Source: Platerodrilus igneus (taxonomy: Eukaryota > Arthropoda > Insecta > Coleoptera > Lycidae). Taken from it: 64,000 bases of DNA. Both the position numbers and the translations under genes were made by a program. Below, piece by piece: positions 1-10,922 of the stretch; position 1 is the first letter of the stretch, and every line of letters starts with the position of its first letter. The stretch spans positions 744,001 through 808,000 of the forward strand of contig JARFIW010000663.1 in assembly GCA_036346225.1 (NCBI GenBank), read 5' to 3'. The notes under the pieces are model-generated. The model saw only the letters and a list, made by a program, of their open reading frames with translations. It was not told where the DNA came from and ran no database searches.

Positions 1-734
1 GAACATGGATGTTGCGTCTACAATCAGTGCTTGTAAACGGTTCTTTGCCCGTAGAGGGATTCCTAAGGTCATTTACTCTGATAACGCTAAAACATTTAAC
101 AGTCACCAAATTAAGTGGAAATTTATAATAGAGCGAGCGGTTGGCACGGAGGATTTTATGAGCGACTTGTAAAAAGTGTAAAAGACGCCCTTAGGGCTAC
201 GATAGGACGTTCTTTACTAAATTTAGATCAACTAAATACGCTCATTACCGAGGTTGAAGCAACAATAAACGCCCGCCCGCTCACATACCTGGGTAGTGAA
301 CCTATGGATTTAATGCCGTTAACCCTTCGCATTTTTATTGGGACCCGCTTTGGCTACTATTCCTTTTGTTGACCGTGTTATTAATGGAGATGAAATTCGT
401 TGGCTATGGAAGCAGAGAACAAACGTTATCGACTACTTTTGGAAAAGATGGAGCACAGAATATTTACAATTATTGAGAGGAGCTCATCATAACGTGAATG
501 TGCGTGAGTGTGCGATTAACAAGGGATGTCGTATTAATACATGGAAATGATAAGCGACGGTTTTGGGAAATTGGGTTGGTGAACGACGTTATAAACGGCC
601 GTGATGGCAAAGTGCGTGCCTGTTACGTTAAGATTGCGAATGGCACCGTAATTAGGCGCCCAATACAATTATTGTATCCTTTAGAAATAAGAAGTGATAA
701 GCTAAGTTGTATCGCCGCGCCGGAGGATGTGTAA
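1..734 (+). pseudogene. BEL/Pao integrase core and C-terminal domain, broken
   Basis: This is the 3' end of a BEL/Pao polyprotein. The first 115 bases read as integrase core, with the second catalytic aspartate in YSDNAKTF. A deletion and frame change follow, and 115-330 then reads GGFYERLVKSVK, which carries the glutamate of the DDE triad in the usual BEL context, and later NARPLTY. A further shift leads to 498-734, which matches the domain closing BEL/Pao pol (DUF5641): tryptophan followed by glycine-valine, DGKVRACYVK, then RRPIQLLYPLE. At least three frame changes make it non-functional. Integrase would insert element cDNA into the host chromosome. The upstream part of the element lies outside the window. 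Confidence 0.85.
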
Positions 735-937
735 AATATTACAGGCCTTCTGCGTGCGTCGATGGACCTAAGGGTAGTAGAGGAGAAGTAAGGGTTACTG
801 TAACTTGTTGTTCAGAGACACAGTAGAACGTAAGTAGAACGTGAGAACGTAAGTAGCTCTCAAGATGTGTAGTCGCTTAGCTTGATTTATATTTAAATAA
901 ACCTTTCTTTAAACTTGATGTTGTTTATTGCATTACA
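728..937 (+). repeat. Putative 3' LTR of the BEL/Pao element
   Basis: The stretch directly after the pol stop opens with TGTGTAAAATATTACAG and can be closed at GCATTACA, the TGT...ACA ends typical of BEL LTRs. It contains AATAAA at 896-901 and a short internal duplication of GTAGAACGTAAG-like sequence near 825-855. No second LTR is available for comparison, so both ends are estimates. Confidence 0.4.
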
Positions 938-1042
938 TAGACCAAGGTGTAGTAAGAATTAAAGAAAGATAACCAGAAGCACTAGCGTAGGCAGCTTCTA
1001 AACATGGATAGTGAACTGGTTTCACAACATCAACCTTACATG

Positions 1043-1345
1043 TGATTTTCCAATGTTCCACCCGAAGGTACTACATTGGCCAGGAGGCGAGTTTTGTGTT
1101 ATCTGAAAATTTAGAATTTTGCCGAACCCTTGCCGTTCCAGGCAAGGTAGGGATCTTTAACGTGCGTGACAACACTCACACACAGGACCTCCATTTAACC
1201 TCTCATCCGAACGAGGGCGTAATTTTTGTGAAAAATGCTTACCTGCCATTTTTCAAGCAGTCGACCGTGTCGGGATTTGAACCCAGGACCTTGAAGTCCG
1301 TAGTCTTACGCATACTACATTGATCCACGGCGACGCTCACAACAT
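1043..1345 (-). repeat. tRNA-derived SINE-like repeat
   Basis: Read on the minus strand, the head at about 1345-1263 resembles a tRNA: an A-box-like TGGATCAATGTAG and a perfect pol III B box GGTTCAAATCC. The ends do not form a seven-pair acceptor stem, so it is not an intact tRNA gene. The body continues with GCACGTTAAAGATCCC, similar to a motif I associate with the central domain of several invertebrate SINEs. It would be transcribed by RNA polymerase III and need LINE reverse transcriptase to move. The tail and target duplication were not identified. Confidence 0.5.
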
Positions 1346-1967
1346 CAACCGCTGATAAATAAGAATCCTCGATATACGTAAAAAAAATGAGTCACATACC
1401 TCTACGCGTCGGGATGCGTATCTTGGAAGTCGCCGGAGGTGAGTCACCACAGCAATGCCATGGTCGTCAGGGTTCATTCACCCTACCATCGTAACTACAA
1501 CAGCGATCCAGAGACCAAAGGCAGCTGGTCCACGGCAACGAACAGGTGGACCTACACAAAGAAAAAACCCATTTGGCCTCCAGCTAAAAAAAAGCAAATA
1601 CACGCAAGATACCTCTTACTTGTCGAACAACCAAACGTGCATCGCTGTAGAAAGTATTTCAGCGCACCAGCTGTAGAAGCAAATTTAACAATGGTTCAAA
1701 TAACACGAATTAGAACTGCAAATCCTCGCTTATCGAAGCGCGATTGAAACTGGAAAACGTGGTTTTATCGGATAGTTCAATACACTAAGTAGACGAAGGT
1801 TTAGATGGAAAACACGTAAGACGCAATGATACGCTATCGGAAAGTTTAACAAATTGAAGGTTACCTAAAACAGAATATACTGTATTTAATTACAGCATAA
1901 AGTTGTCGTTTCCAAGTAAGTAGATTTGAGTTGAAAAATTTTTGGAGAGCGTGTTTATTTATTAATT
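1346..1967. other. No recognisable gene
   Basis: The longest open frame is 1439-1747 (+, 102 codons), a basic, low-complexity translation with several Lys/Arg runs that I cannot relate to a family. An overlapping 73-codon frame is equally anonymous. No repeat or RNA structure was seen. Confidence 0.4.
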
Positions 1968-2068
1968 ATGTTAAAGGATTTAACAGTAGCAACGGAATTT
2001 ATTCGAGCGGGTATTGAATTAACCAGGGAAATTTTGAAGCAAAATTGGAACGAAACAGCTTACAGGAA

Positions 2069-2383
2069 TTATTTCCACAGACCATATCCAATCTCTGCCA
2101 TAATATCTGGTTTTTCATTGCAGTTTTTTGGTAAATCAATTACGTATAAATATATTCTCTTTTGTAAATTTTTTAATTTAACGTTTACAAAGATTTTATC
2201 TCTAGGTGAAAAATTTTCACCAAAGTAAGGCGAAAAGGATACAGGTGTAGGTTCTAAGTCGATTATGAAAGTAGGAAATAAAGACGAAAAAGCACCACTG
2301 TCGATTTCCATTTCCATGTAGACGTCATTGACCTGTAGCTGTACCAACATAGGTAGGACTTTGGTATTAGGAACATCCAAACA
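2069..2383 (-). pseudogene. Retropepsin (aspartic protease) fragment
   Basis: The minus-strand translation has an aspartic-protease flap region with MEIDSGAFSSLFP, which fits the Gypsy retropepsin active site with DSG in place of DTG. The frame ends at GYGLWK after about 103 residues. No gag or RT neighbours it on either side, so it is an isolated scrap of an antisense Ty3/Gypsy element, cut on its right by unassigned DNA next to the errantivirus LTR remnant. Confidence 0.6.
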
Positions 2384-2651
2384 GAGATCTTCAGAGATCG
2401 ATCGAGTGGACTGAATTTTCTTCTAAACGCAGACAATTAAGTTAGAAAATGTTACTTAAACGTTCACGCTTCTGTATCTCAGTAGTAGTAGTAGTATCCA
2501 TGAAGTTATTAGTAATCTATAGAAACACTGTGGCACGATTTAAATAAAATTAAATAAAAACCCTTAACCACAAAAAAGTAGTATTATATATACGTCGATT
2601 CAAAGTTATTTTTTTACAGTTATTATTCAAAATTCCATGTTAATTTCTGCT
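2384..2651. other. Unassigned AT-rich DNA where a full 5' LTR would be expected
   Basis: No gene is visible. If the downstream errantivirus had a 5' LTR as long as its 3' LTR, this interval would be U3, but it shows no similarity to 10923-11320. It contains a short GTA run near 2486. Confidence 0.5.
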
Positions 2652-2726
2652 TTAAAATAAAAGAAATTTGTTAAAAGTTTGGAAACGTTTTTTAAAAACA
2701 CCGCTCCAAAGGCCCGTGCCTTAACT
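2652..2726 (+). repeat. 5' LTR remnant (R/U5 end only)
   Basis: About 75 bases align with the last part of the 3' LTR at 11320-11394: both contain TTTGGAAACGTTTTTTAAA, then ACACCGCTC, and finish with CCTTAAC. Upstream of about 2652 the similarity stops abruptly although the 3' LTR extends a further 400 bases. The copy has therefore lost or exchanged its 5' U3. Confidence 0.7.
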
Positions 2727-2737
2727 GGCGCAGTCGT
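2727..2737 (+). promoter_or_regulatory. Primer-binding site, serine tRNA type
   Basis: TGGCGCAGTCG directly abuts the LTR terminus CCTTAAC. This is the start of the complement of the serine-tRNA 3' end used by 17.6/297-type errantiviruses. The match weakens after the first 11 bases. The reverse transcriptase would prime minus-strand synthesis here. Confidence 0.75.
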
Positions 2738-4571
2738 ACGGATGTCAAAAGGGCACTAAGAATCTAAAAATCGGAAGATTGGTGACCAAGAATTTCAATT
2801 CGCAATTTTGACAGAACTCAAACCAGGTTGGAGGAAGTACACGAATCGACCGAATCCAGCAAAGCAAACCAACGTGGACAAGATACAGCATCGATCGAGC
2901 CCACAAAAGAAACAGATGAAGAAATTAATGTAAGTTCATTTCCATAAAAACCAATTGATCTCACAAACTATAATTGATATATGCTAGTTTTATTATTTTA
3001 TTATTTGATTATTACTATTTATGTACAGAATTTATTATATGCCAATATTTTTTGAAAATAGTTTACAAAAAGAAATTATTTTCAACAAGAATTTATTTTG
3101 AAAAAGTGTATTCTATGAGACTTGAATTTAAAGAGATTTTCCTTAAAAGCAAAAGAGACTTGATTTTTAAAAGATTTTTTATTACAATTATTAAAACAAA
3201 CCGAAAAATAAACAAAAAAAAAATAACTGACGCACATCCTTTAATACCAAACGTAACCGAAATACAAATTAACTAGCGCGATACCAAAAACGTAACGGTT
3301 TAATTCAATGCAAATTAACTCCAACACCAAAGCTAAACGTAATTTTCAAACAAGCAATTACAGAAAAGATTATTTAAAACATAGACCTCTATCATACTTT
3401 ATAAATTACAACAAAACACTCTGCAGTAACTTAAACCACTAATTAAAAACCAGCGTACAAATTAACGCAATCCTCACCTAAGATAAGCCCACGAATAAAA
3501 CATCATTTATTACAAACTTAAAACCTCAGAGAAACTGCTATTTCAAACAATTAACTTTCAGAATCTTTGTATAAAGTAACGCAACGCATTTTGCATCACG
3601 ATCCACAAGTAATTAATCCATCAAAAGTAGAATAAAAGCGCATAAAATTACGACCAGCATTGAACTAAAACTATTCATCATCATTTATAAATAAATTGCA
3701 GCTAATTATTCCAGTACAAATACTGAATAAAGCTAAACGTTTTATCATAAAAGCTATAATTAACCGACGTTAAAACTTTCATCATTGCAATCTTAAACCT
3801 ACATTACGGAGAGATATAATTACAAGACGTGCAGCATAACTGAATATTCTTAATACGGAGATATCTAAAAATTACCAGACGCAACATTTATGCAAGCAAT
3901 TAACGAGTAAAAAAACGAATTATCTAATTTTTACATCAACTGAAATTAACATCTTCAGTAAGTATTAATTACTTTTCAAGTATAATTACATGCTATAGAG
4001 CACGTACCCAATTAAATAACCAAGAAACTAAACTACATCTTCTAGTGATTAAATTACAAGGATAAAGTGTAACAAAGCAATTAACTGAAAACCTGCAAGT
4101 TATATTTAGAATTCAAGAAAACGAGACAGACGAACTATACGTTTATGCAATTCCATTAAAACCCACGGAAAAAGATATAATTACAATAGACTGATAAAAT
4201 TAACAGAACTGAACGAACACAAGCTTTAACTAATGCAAAACATACAAAACGAAATAAACACCGCGAGAAACTCCAGATTCTTTCAGGAAGCAAAACTCAA
4301 GCAAAACTCACGACAAATTAACGCCCGCGAGATAAAACAGGCAAATTCAAGGCTACAGTAATTAAACCAACATTATCGAGTATAAATCTGACAAATTACT
4401 TACTGTAACCAAGTACAAATAATAGTAACTACGATTCTAAAGATAATCCGACGCAGTCTAAACGGAAAATTAATATATCCAAACCAAAAATAACTATACA
4501 AATAGCGAAAAAACCTTCAATTTAAAAAAAAATTTGAAATTACCCAAAAGCGAAAGCAACCCTTAACCAGA
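2738..4571 (+). other. Long non-coding leader of the errantivirus
   Basis: About 1.8 kb of AT-rich sequence lies between the primer site and the first gag codons. The frame 2974-3276 is very K/I/F-rich and has no recognisable motif, so I do not call it a gene. Packaging and env splice-donor signals would be expected here but could not be fixed by eye. Confidence 0.5.
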
Positions 4572-5690
4572 ATGAGCAGTGGAGACATAAAACTTTATTT
4601 GGAGATAATCCAAAATTTCATGGCACTCAAGCGCATTTAGTGAATTTCATTGGGGCATGCGAAATGTTCCTAAAAACCTCCTACAAACCCGGATATAACG
4701 AGAGAAATTCATTGCTTTTTTGCTTGATAATAAGTAAACTGTCCGGAAGAGCACTAATCTTAATTGCCAGTCGAGACGATCTTCAGGACTGGCAAGAATT
4801 TAAACAAATGCTAATTGCATATTTCGGGGATCAACCTGATAAACCTCAGAATGGAACACAACCAATCACCATATCGATTCGGAATGAAATGCCAAGCCGT
4901 GAGAAGTCTAATCCTAACAAAATTAAAAATCGAAGAATTCGATCAAAATATTCGACATTTAAAAACAAAAATGTATAACGAAATGGCACTGGACACATAT
5001 ATAAACGATTTACCAGAACGACTATCAGATAAGATCAAATTCCAACGTCCCCAAAACCTAGAAGAAGCCATGAACCTAGTAATAGAAGAAGAAAATGTAA
5101 TGTATTACCGCAACAGACTATATAACCCCAACGCGAATAAAAGTTATTCGCCAATAAAGACTATACAAGCCGCGAGACAAACAATCCCTCAACAAAAATT
5201 CACACCCTTCAACACAAACAAATCAACCGCAAATTAATAACCCAAATTTCAACAATACGAATTTTAATAATCAATATAAACATTTTTCAAAACAAACATT
5301 TAACCCAAATTTTACGAAACCTGCATTCCAACCAAGATTCAATCCAAACTTAGACCAACAAAAACCAACATTCAGCGCGAACCCCAGTAGAAATACACCA
5401 ATGAATAATTATAACCCTAATAACTATTATAAACCAACACCAATGGATACCTCATCTGGTAACACCAGACAAAATACAAAGATAACACATATCCGACCAA
5501 ACCCTCATCAGAAACGCAATTTTACATCAGAAGAACTATTTTACCAAGAAGTAGAAAAATTTGACAATTACCAGAATAATTACATTTAGCCAAGTACGAA
5601 CGATGAATCAAACTATGCAGAAACTTATGAACGCGACGAACAATACGAAACTTACGAGGACGATGAAGAAAACTCATGCTCAAATTTTCA
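4572..5690 (+). pseudogene. Errantivirus gag, frameshifted
   Basis: The first plausible ATG is at 4572. The frame changes near 4600, where a Gag core with FIGACEMFL and WQEFKQMLIAYFGD is readable (to about 4850), and again to the frame ending at 5237. Another shift then opens an Asn/Pro-rich C-terminal section to the stop at 5587, followed by an acidic tail. Errantiviral Gag forms the capsid and normally lacks zinc knuckles, as here. The tail overlaps the protease frame near 5676, consistent with ancestral programmed frameshifting into pol. With at least three shifts no full Gag can be made. Confidence 0.7.
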
Positions 5691-6343
5691 GATACACCGA
5701 TTTATAAACGACCAAACTTAATAAACCTAAATAACATAAATCATTTAGTATTACCATACATAGAAATACCCCACGCCGAATTTAAACTATTAATCGATAC
5801 CGGATCCTCAAAAACATTAATTAGCCCCAGAACCGTGAAGAAACATTATTTAGATTATGTAGAAGGAGACCCATTTAGAATTAAAACAGCCCATCAAACG
5901 ACAATACACCAATTCATAGCTAATATACCCTTACCGAGAACATTTAATGTAAATATGAAACATAAATTTTGTATTTTCGAATTTAACGACAAGTATGACG
6001 GATTAATCGGAATGGACCTTCTAAGGAAATTAGGAGCCAACATTGATATAAAGAACCGTTTATTAAGGACGAAATACGGAAAAATCCCATTAAATTTCAA
6101 AACACTCAAATCGAACAAAAATACACAATAGAACCCCGAACGGAAAGAAAAATAAAAATTCCAGTAAATTCTAACAAGAAAGTAGGAATAATAAATCATA
6201 TGACATTTCAACAAGGAGTAGAAACCCCAACTGCCTTAGTACAAATAAAAGATAATTATGCCACTACAACGATATTAAATTCAAACTATTCTGTAGAACT
6301 ATCATTGACAGACCCAATTAACGTAGAGGAATGGAAATAGACG
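5676..6343 (+). pseudogene. Errantivirus protease and linker to RT
   Basis: The aspartic protease is well preserved: LLIDTGSSKTLIS is the DTG active site (about residue 45 from 5676) and YDGLIGMDLL is the second hallmark near residue 110. The frame ends at a stop at 6129-6131, and the linker to RT continues in another frame from about 6122 until TAG near 6340. The protease would cut the Gag-Pol precursor inside the particle. The core looks intact but is disconnected from RT. Confidence 0.8.
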
Positions 6344-7287
6344 AAAATTTAGAAAACGATTACAACCCAATAGAACATAACAAAATGTTAAGAGAAAATT
6401 TAAGTAACATCCGCTTTAATACCGACATCAATCAAGAAGAGCAAAGAGCAATTAAAAACTTATGTTTTGAATACCGCGACATATTCCATTGCAAAAGAAT
6501 ACCACTAACATTCACCAACACAGTGAAACATAATATCGAACAAACAGACAACAAGCCAATCTTTACAAAAGCATATAGACTACCTCATGCGAGCCAAGAA
6601 GAAGCTGACAGACAAGTAGCAGACTTATTAGAACAAGACACAATCCAGCACTCCAACTCACCATGGAGCAGCCCCGTGTTAATAGTACCTAAGAAGTTAG
6701 ACGCAACCGGAAAGAGAAAGTACAGAATGGCAATAGACTACAGAAAGTTAAATGAAAAAACGGTAGATGACAAATATCCACTACCAAATATAACCGAAAT
6801 TTTAGACAAATTAGGCAAATGCCAATATTTTTCAACATTAGACCTAGCATCAGGATACCATCAGGTAAAGATGGACGAAAAAGATATATCAAAAACAGCC
6901 TTCAGCACACCTAGAGAACATTACGAATACAAACGAATGCCATTTGGATTAAAGAACGCACCCGCTACTTTCCAGAGAGTCACGAACAATACACTACGAG
7001 GAATAAACAATGAAAAATGTCTTGTGTACCTTGACGACATCATTGTTTATTCCACATCATTGGTAGAACACATAGAAAGATTGAGAGAAGTATTTGAAAG
7101 ACTAAGACAAGCACATTTCAAAGTACAATTAGACAAAAGTGAATTTTTACAAAAGGAAGTATCATTTTTAGGACATATTATAACACCTCAAGGAGTAATG
7201 CCAAATCCCGACAAAACAAATGCAGTTCTAAATTACCCCTTACCAAAGACAACCAAAGAAATTAAAGGATTTGTAAGACTTCATTAA
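6331..7287 (+). pseudogene. Errantivirus reverse transcriptase
   Basis: A continuous 318-codon frame covers the RT fingers and palm. Landmarks in order are SPWSSPVLIVPKK, YRMAIDYRKLNEKT, FSTLDLASGYHQV (first catalytic Asp), MPFGLKNAPATFQR, VYLDDIIVYS (YxDD box with the other two Asp) and FLGHIITPQG. It stops after KEIKGFVRLH, where a deletion removes the usual connection region before RNase H. All catalytic Asp residues are present, so the domain itself is undamaged. It would copy element RNA into cDNA. Confidence 0.88.
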
Positions 7288-7299
7288 AATATACGCTCA

Positions 7300-7876
7300 G
7301 ATAACCAAGCCCCTGTTTAAAAAAGGAAAACAAAACTGAACACATCCTGAAATTTATTAAAGCCGTAGACAAAATTAAAAACATATTAACGAATCACCCT
7401 GTATTAAAATACTCAGACTTTTCAAAACCATTTATACCAACGACAGACGTAGCATTAGGGGCAGTATTGAACCAAGGAAAGTAGGTAACGATAAACCCAT
7501 CAGCTACGCATCTACAACCCTAAATGAAACCGAACAGAAATATAGCATCATAGAAAAAGAATTATTAGCCATAATTTGGGCAACAAAATATTATAGACCT
7601 TACTTATACGGAAGAAAATTTTACATATACACTGATCATAGACCATTAGTATGGCTATGCAAACTTAAAGAACCGAATTCAAAATTACAACGATGGCGGA
7701 TCAGACTAGAAGAATACGATTACGAAATTATATATAAAAAGGGAATTTATAACAACAACGCAGACGCTTTAAGTAGAATCCAACTCAATGCATTAGAAAC
7801 GGAATCCATTGTAGGAAACGTAGAAGAAGCAGAAATAAAGGAAGATCCAGACGAGATCGACACGATACACTGGACA
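7300..7876 (+). pseudogene. Errantivirus RNase H with connection remnant
   Basis: The first catalytic Asp is in TTDVALGAVL, followed near 7480 by a stop and a frame change. The next frame gives IEKELLAIIWATKYY (catalytic Glu) and YTDHRPLVWL (third Asp), then YKKGIYNNNADALSR, the normal end of a Gypsy RNase H. It would degrade RNA in the hybrid during reverse transcription. The start is damaged by the deletion at 7287-7300. Confidence 0.8.
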
Positions 7877-7926
7877 TAAAACGAAGAACCTAGAAACGCG
7901 ATAAAATTTTAAACGAAGCAATCGAT

Positions 7927-9224
7927 ATGAAACCCAACCAATTTATAATAACCGAAGTTTTAAATAACGCCAATACCGTAAAATATACAAAAGTAGATAA
8001 CAAAATTCAAATAACCAAAGATGACAACGACGAACAAATAATTAAAATTCTAAAAGAATACACCCCCGAGAAAAAACGATTTTATTTCTATTTCAACATC
8101 GAACACTTATACCAAAGATATTTAGAATTATACGTTAAATTATTCAATAACTCTGGCCCTGAACTTATCAGATGTACGAGACAATTAATAACACTAGACG
8201 ATCCTGACGAAATAAACGATATAATTAGGAATCAACACCAAGGAAAAACCAATCATCATGGAATTAACGAAACAATAAAGCAACTTGTAAGACGATAATA
8301 TTTTAAAGATATGAAAGAATTGACCACAGATTTCATTAACCAGTGTGAACTATGTGACAAAGCAAAATCCGACAGGAAACCCCCAAAGATACCCTTAATG
8401 TTAACCAAAACACCCGATAAACCATTTCAAAAACTACATGCCGATACTCTAGTAGTAGAAGCGCAAAACTATCTAACACTAGTAGACGCATTCACAAAAA
8501 TAGGCCAAGCAATACCAATCATATCCAAAAATAGCATTGACGTGACCCAAGAATTTTTGCAGTATTTAACATTTTATGAAACACTCGAATCAATAACTCT
8601 AGATAACTGTAGCGAATTTAAAATGAGACAATACAAAACACTTTAGAACCTAACAAAATAAAAATTCATTTCATAACAGAAAACCACCCTGAATCAAACG
8701 GACTAATTAAACGACTACATTCAACCCTGTTAGAACAAATTCGATTATTAAGCATAAATTATAAAAAGGAACATATAACCATTTTAATGCCATACGCACT
8801 AATCGCCTATAATAACACAATTTACTCATCAACAAATTTTACACCCTTAGAATTAACCTTAGGACATTCAGATTCACGAAATCCCTATGACATACACTAC
8901 AACAAAGAAGTATACCAACAATATGCGAAAGATCACAAAGAAAAACTAAAAATAAAAGTAAAAGTAAAAGATAAATTAGATAACGATAAGGAACGTATCA
9001 CCACAACCCGTAATAAAAATGCCGACGCAAATAAATTTTCAATAGGACAAACCGTGTATGAGAAAAATTTCCAAAGCAAGCGACATAAAACGGCACTCAG
9101 AAATTTAGGACCATTTAAAATTAAGAGAATATCAAATAAAAATATAGCAGTAGTAGACAACGGCGAAATAACAAAGTACATTCACTTGAAAAACCTAAGA
9201 CACCCTGTAACTTCAGATGGATAA
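7927..9224 (+). pseudogene. Errantivirus integrase, catalytic Glu replaced by Lys
   Basis: The zinc-binding N-terminus shows H residues in HQGKTNHHGINETI and CELCDKAK. A stop at 8296-8298 interrupts the frame, which resumes at 8311. The core has the first Asp in KLHADTLVV and the second in SITLDNCSEFK. After a stop at 8644, HPESNGLIKRLHSTL carries Lys (codon 8709-8711) where the DDE glutamate belongs. The C-terminal part, 8787-9224, reads continuously (LIAYNNTIYSSTNFTPLEL to LRHPV). Both the stops and the lost Glu make it inactive. Confidence 0.85.
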
Positions 9225-9231
9225 TCATCAC

Positions 9232-10341
9232 CCTTACCGTCAACCTTCGCCCAGGTAGAACGGACAACCAAATAATAATAGAAGATATAAAAAACAACCC
9301 CGGTATACTACCAATAAATTAGGCAGTATGCAAAATACAATATTTACTCAAATAATATCAACCCTTACCTTAATCCAACAAATTTTAGCAACGTTAGAAA
9401 ACGCAGTAACATTTGTAAAATTAAATATTCTACACTCTAGTATCATTGAACCAACCGATTTATTAAAAGAATTAATAACAATTAGATTATTTATAACTAA
9501 CAGTAAATTACCTTTTGATGCAACAGGATCAAACATTCTAATATTTGAAAAAATAGCTATAGTCAAAAGCTACATTAAGAATAACGAAATAATATTTTTG
9601 ATAGAAATCCCGATAGTAGAAAGTAACAATTATCAATATTATCATTTATTTGCTTTTCCAACGAAAGTTACTAGTACATACCAAGTTATCATACCCAAAA
9701 CCAAATTTCTATCCTTACATGAACTGAGATATGGTTATACAAACGCAAATTGTACTGATGTAACACCAAACCAATACTTATGCCAATCGATAACGACAAC
9801 AACCATTCAAGAAAACATCCCTTGTGAAGTACAACTATTAAAATTTTCAAATCATTACGAAAACTGCGAAGTGCAAATAAACAACATGAAAATTCAAAAA
9901 GTTACAGAAAACAATTGGATAGCCATTTTCCCAACAGTAGTAGTAGCAACCATCCAATGCAATCAAGATGAAAATAACCAAGCATTAATCGGAAGCAAAC
10001 TAATTACCTTTAAAGAAGACTGTTATGTAAAATTGAAAGACGAAGTAATCACAGTTTATCAAGATCCCATAGCAACAAAAAAACTTGCAAACCTACTGAA
10101 ACTACAGTTCAAGATAGAACAACAAGAAGACGAAGAAATAGTCAAAAAACCCATGAAGCTAGAGCATCTAGACTTAGACGACCTCAACCACGCCATGAAA
10201 TTAGTTGAAAGTTACAAAGAACATTTAAGTGAACTTGTGTGGTATACGTTGGAGTGTATAAAAAAATTCGGACAGCTGCAGAACGTTTCCCAAAGCGTAA
10301 AGCTTAGTAAATGCACTGTAATTGTATGCAATTGGAGGTAA
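9232..10341 (+). pseudogene. Errantivirus env, N-terminally deleted ectodomain
   Basis: A 337-codon frame from 9328 has features of the insect errantivirus envelope related to baculovirus F proteins: an NEIIFLIEIPIVES segment, YHLFAFP, then spaced Cys residues (NCTD, YLCQS, PCEV, ENCEV). Part of the usual N-terminal (surface) half is missing; a short out-of-frame piece at about 9232-9325 may be its start. From about 10240 the reading leaves Env-like sequence and ends at 10341, before the membrane anchor. The protein would be a membrane glycoprotein for particle spread between cells; this copy is not functional. Confidence 0.7.
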
Positions 10342-10620
10342 GGAGCGAAAAACAGTAACATAGGTCAAACCGTAATTGTTGCTTTGCTTACCTTGCAATG
10401 TTGTTCACCAATTTACTCCCGCGAAGATAGGCGTTGTTTACCGGTCGACGCAACCTGGTCGGGCAGCAGCACTTATGCACTCGCAGTTATAGTTATTGGG
10501 TGTTGAGTTGGTGAAGGACGATACGAGAGTCATGTTGGTGAAGCGAAAAGGATTTATCGCTCCGCCATATGTGTAGCACAACAACAATATACGATAAGGT
10601 CATCTATACTGTAAATCGCT
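10240..10620. other. Probable insertion inside env
   Basis: This stretch is visibly richer in G and C than the flanking env sequence and has no Env-like frame. Env-type coding with a membrane segment resumes at about 10621. No terminal repeats or target duplication could be fixed, so its origin is unknown. Confidence 0.45.
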
Positions 10621-10851
10621 GACCTCCAACTGTATGAAGTTTTAACAGAACTCAAAACGCCAAAGTTACATTATGACAATATAAGCGTTTGGGCAATTGT
10701 GTTAATCATTCTAATAATTTTTCTAATTATATATGTATTTTACAAAATGTATCTTAAATATAAGAATGAAGGAAACAGTTCTAGATTTAAGGAAACAAAG
10801 AGAAATAAAGAAACGATAAGTGTACCCTTAGAAACAATGAATTTTAAATAA
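10621..10851 (+). pseudogene. Env membrane anchor and cytoplasmic tail
   Basis: The frame runs LQLYEVLTELKTPKLHYD, then a hydrophobic segment VWAIVLIILIIFLIIYVFY (about 10685-10742) of the length of one membrane helix, then a basic tail ending at TAA 10849-10851, just before the polypurine tract. Position and composition match the C-terminus of an errantiviral Env. It is separated from the ectodomain frame by about 280 bases and stops. Confidence 0.75.
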
Positions 10852-10911
10852 TGAAATTGAATAGTGAATTTTATGTATTTAAAAATTAAGTAAAACCTTA
10901 ATTTTTCATTT

Positions 10912-10922
10912 ACGGTGAGAGG
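10912..10922 (+). promoter_or_regulatory. Polypurine tract
   Basis: The purine-rich ACGGTGAGAGG directly precedes the 3' LTR start AGTTATG. It would be the RNase H-resistant primer for plus-strand DNA. Confidence 0.55.

Noticed and set aside
1262..1345. Minus-strand tRNA gene
   Set aside because: The B box is good, but the acceptor ends do not pair and the anticodon arm is irregular; a tRNA-derived SINE fits better.
2974..3276. 100-codon frame in the errantivirus leader
   Set aside because: Lys/Ile/Phe-rich translation of AT-rich DNA without motif, upstream of gag where a leader is expected.
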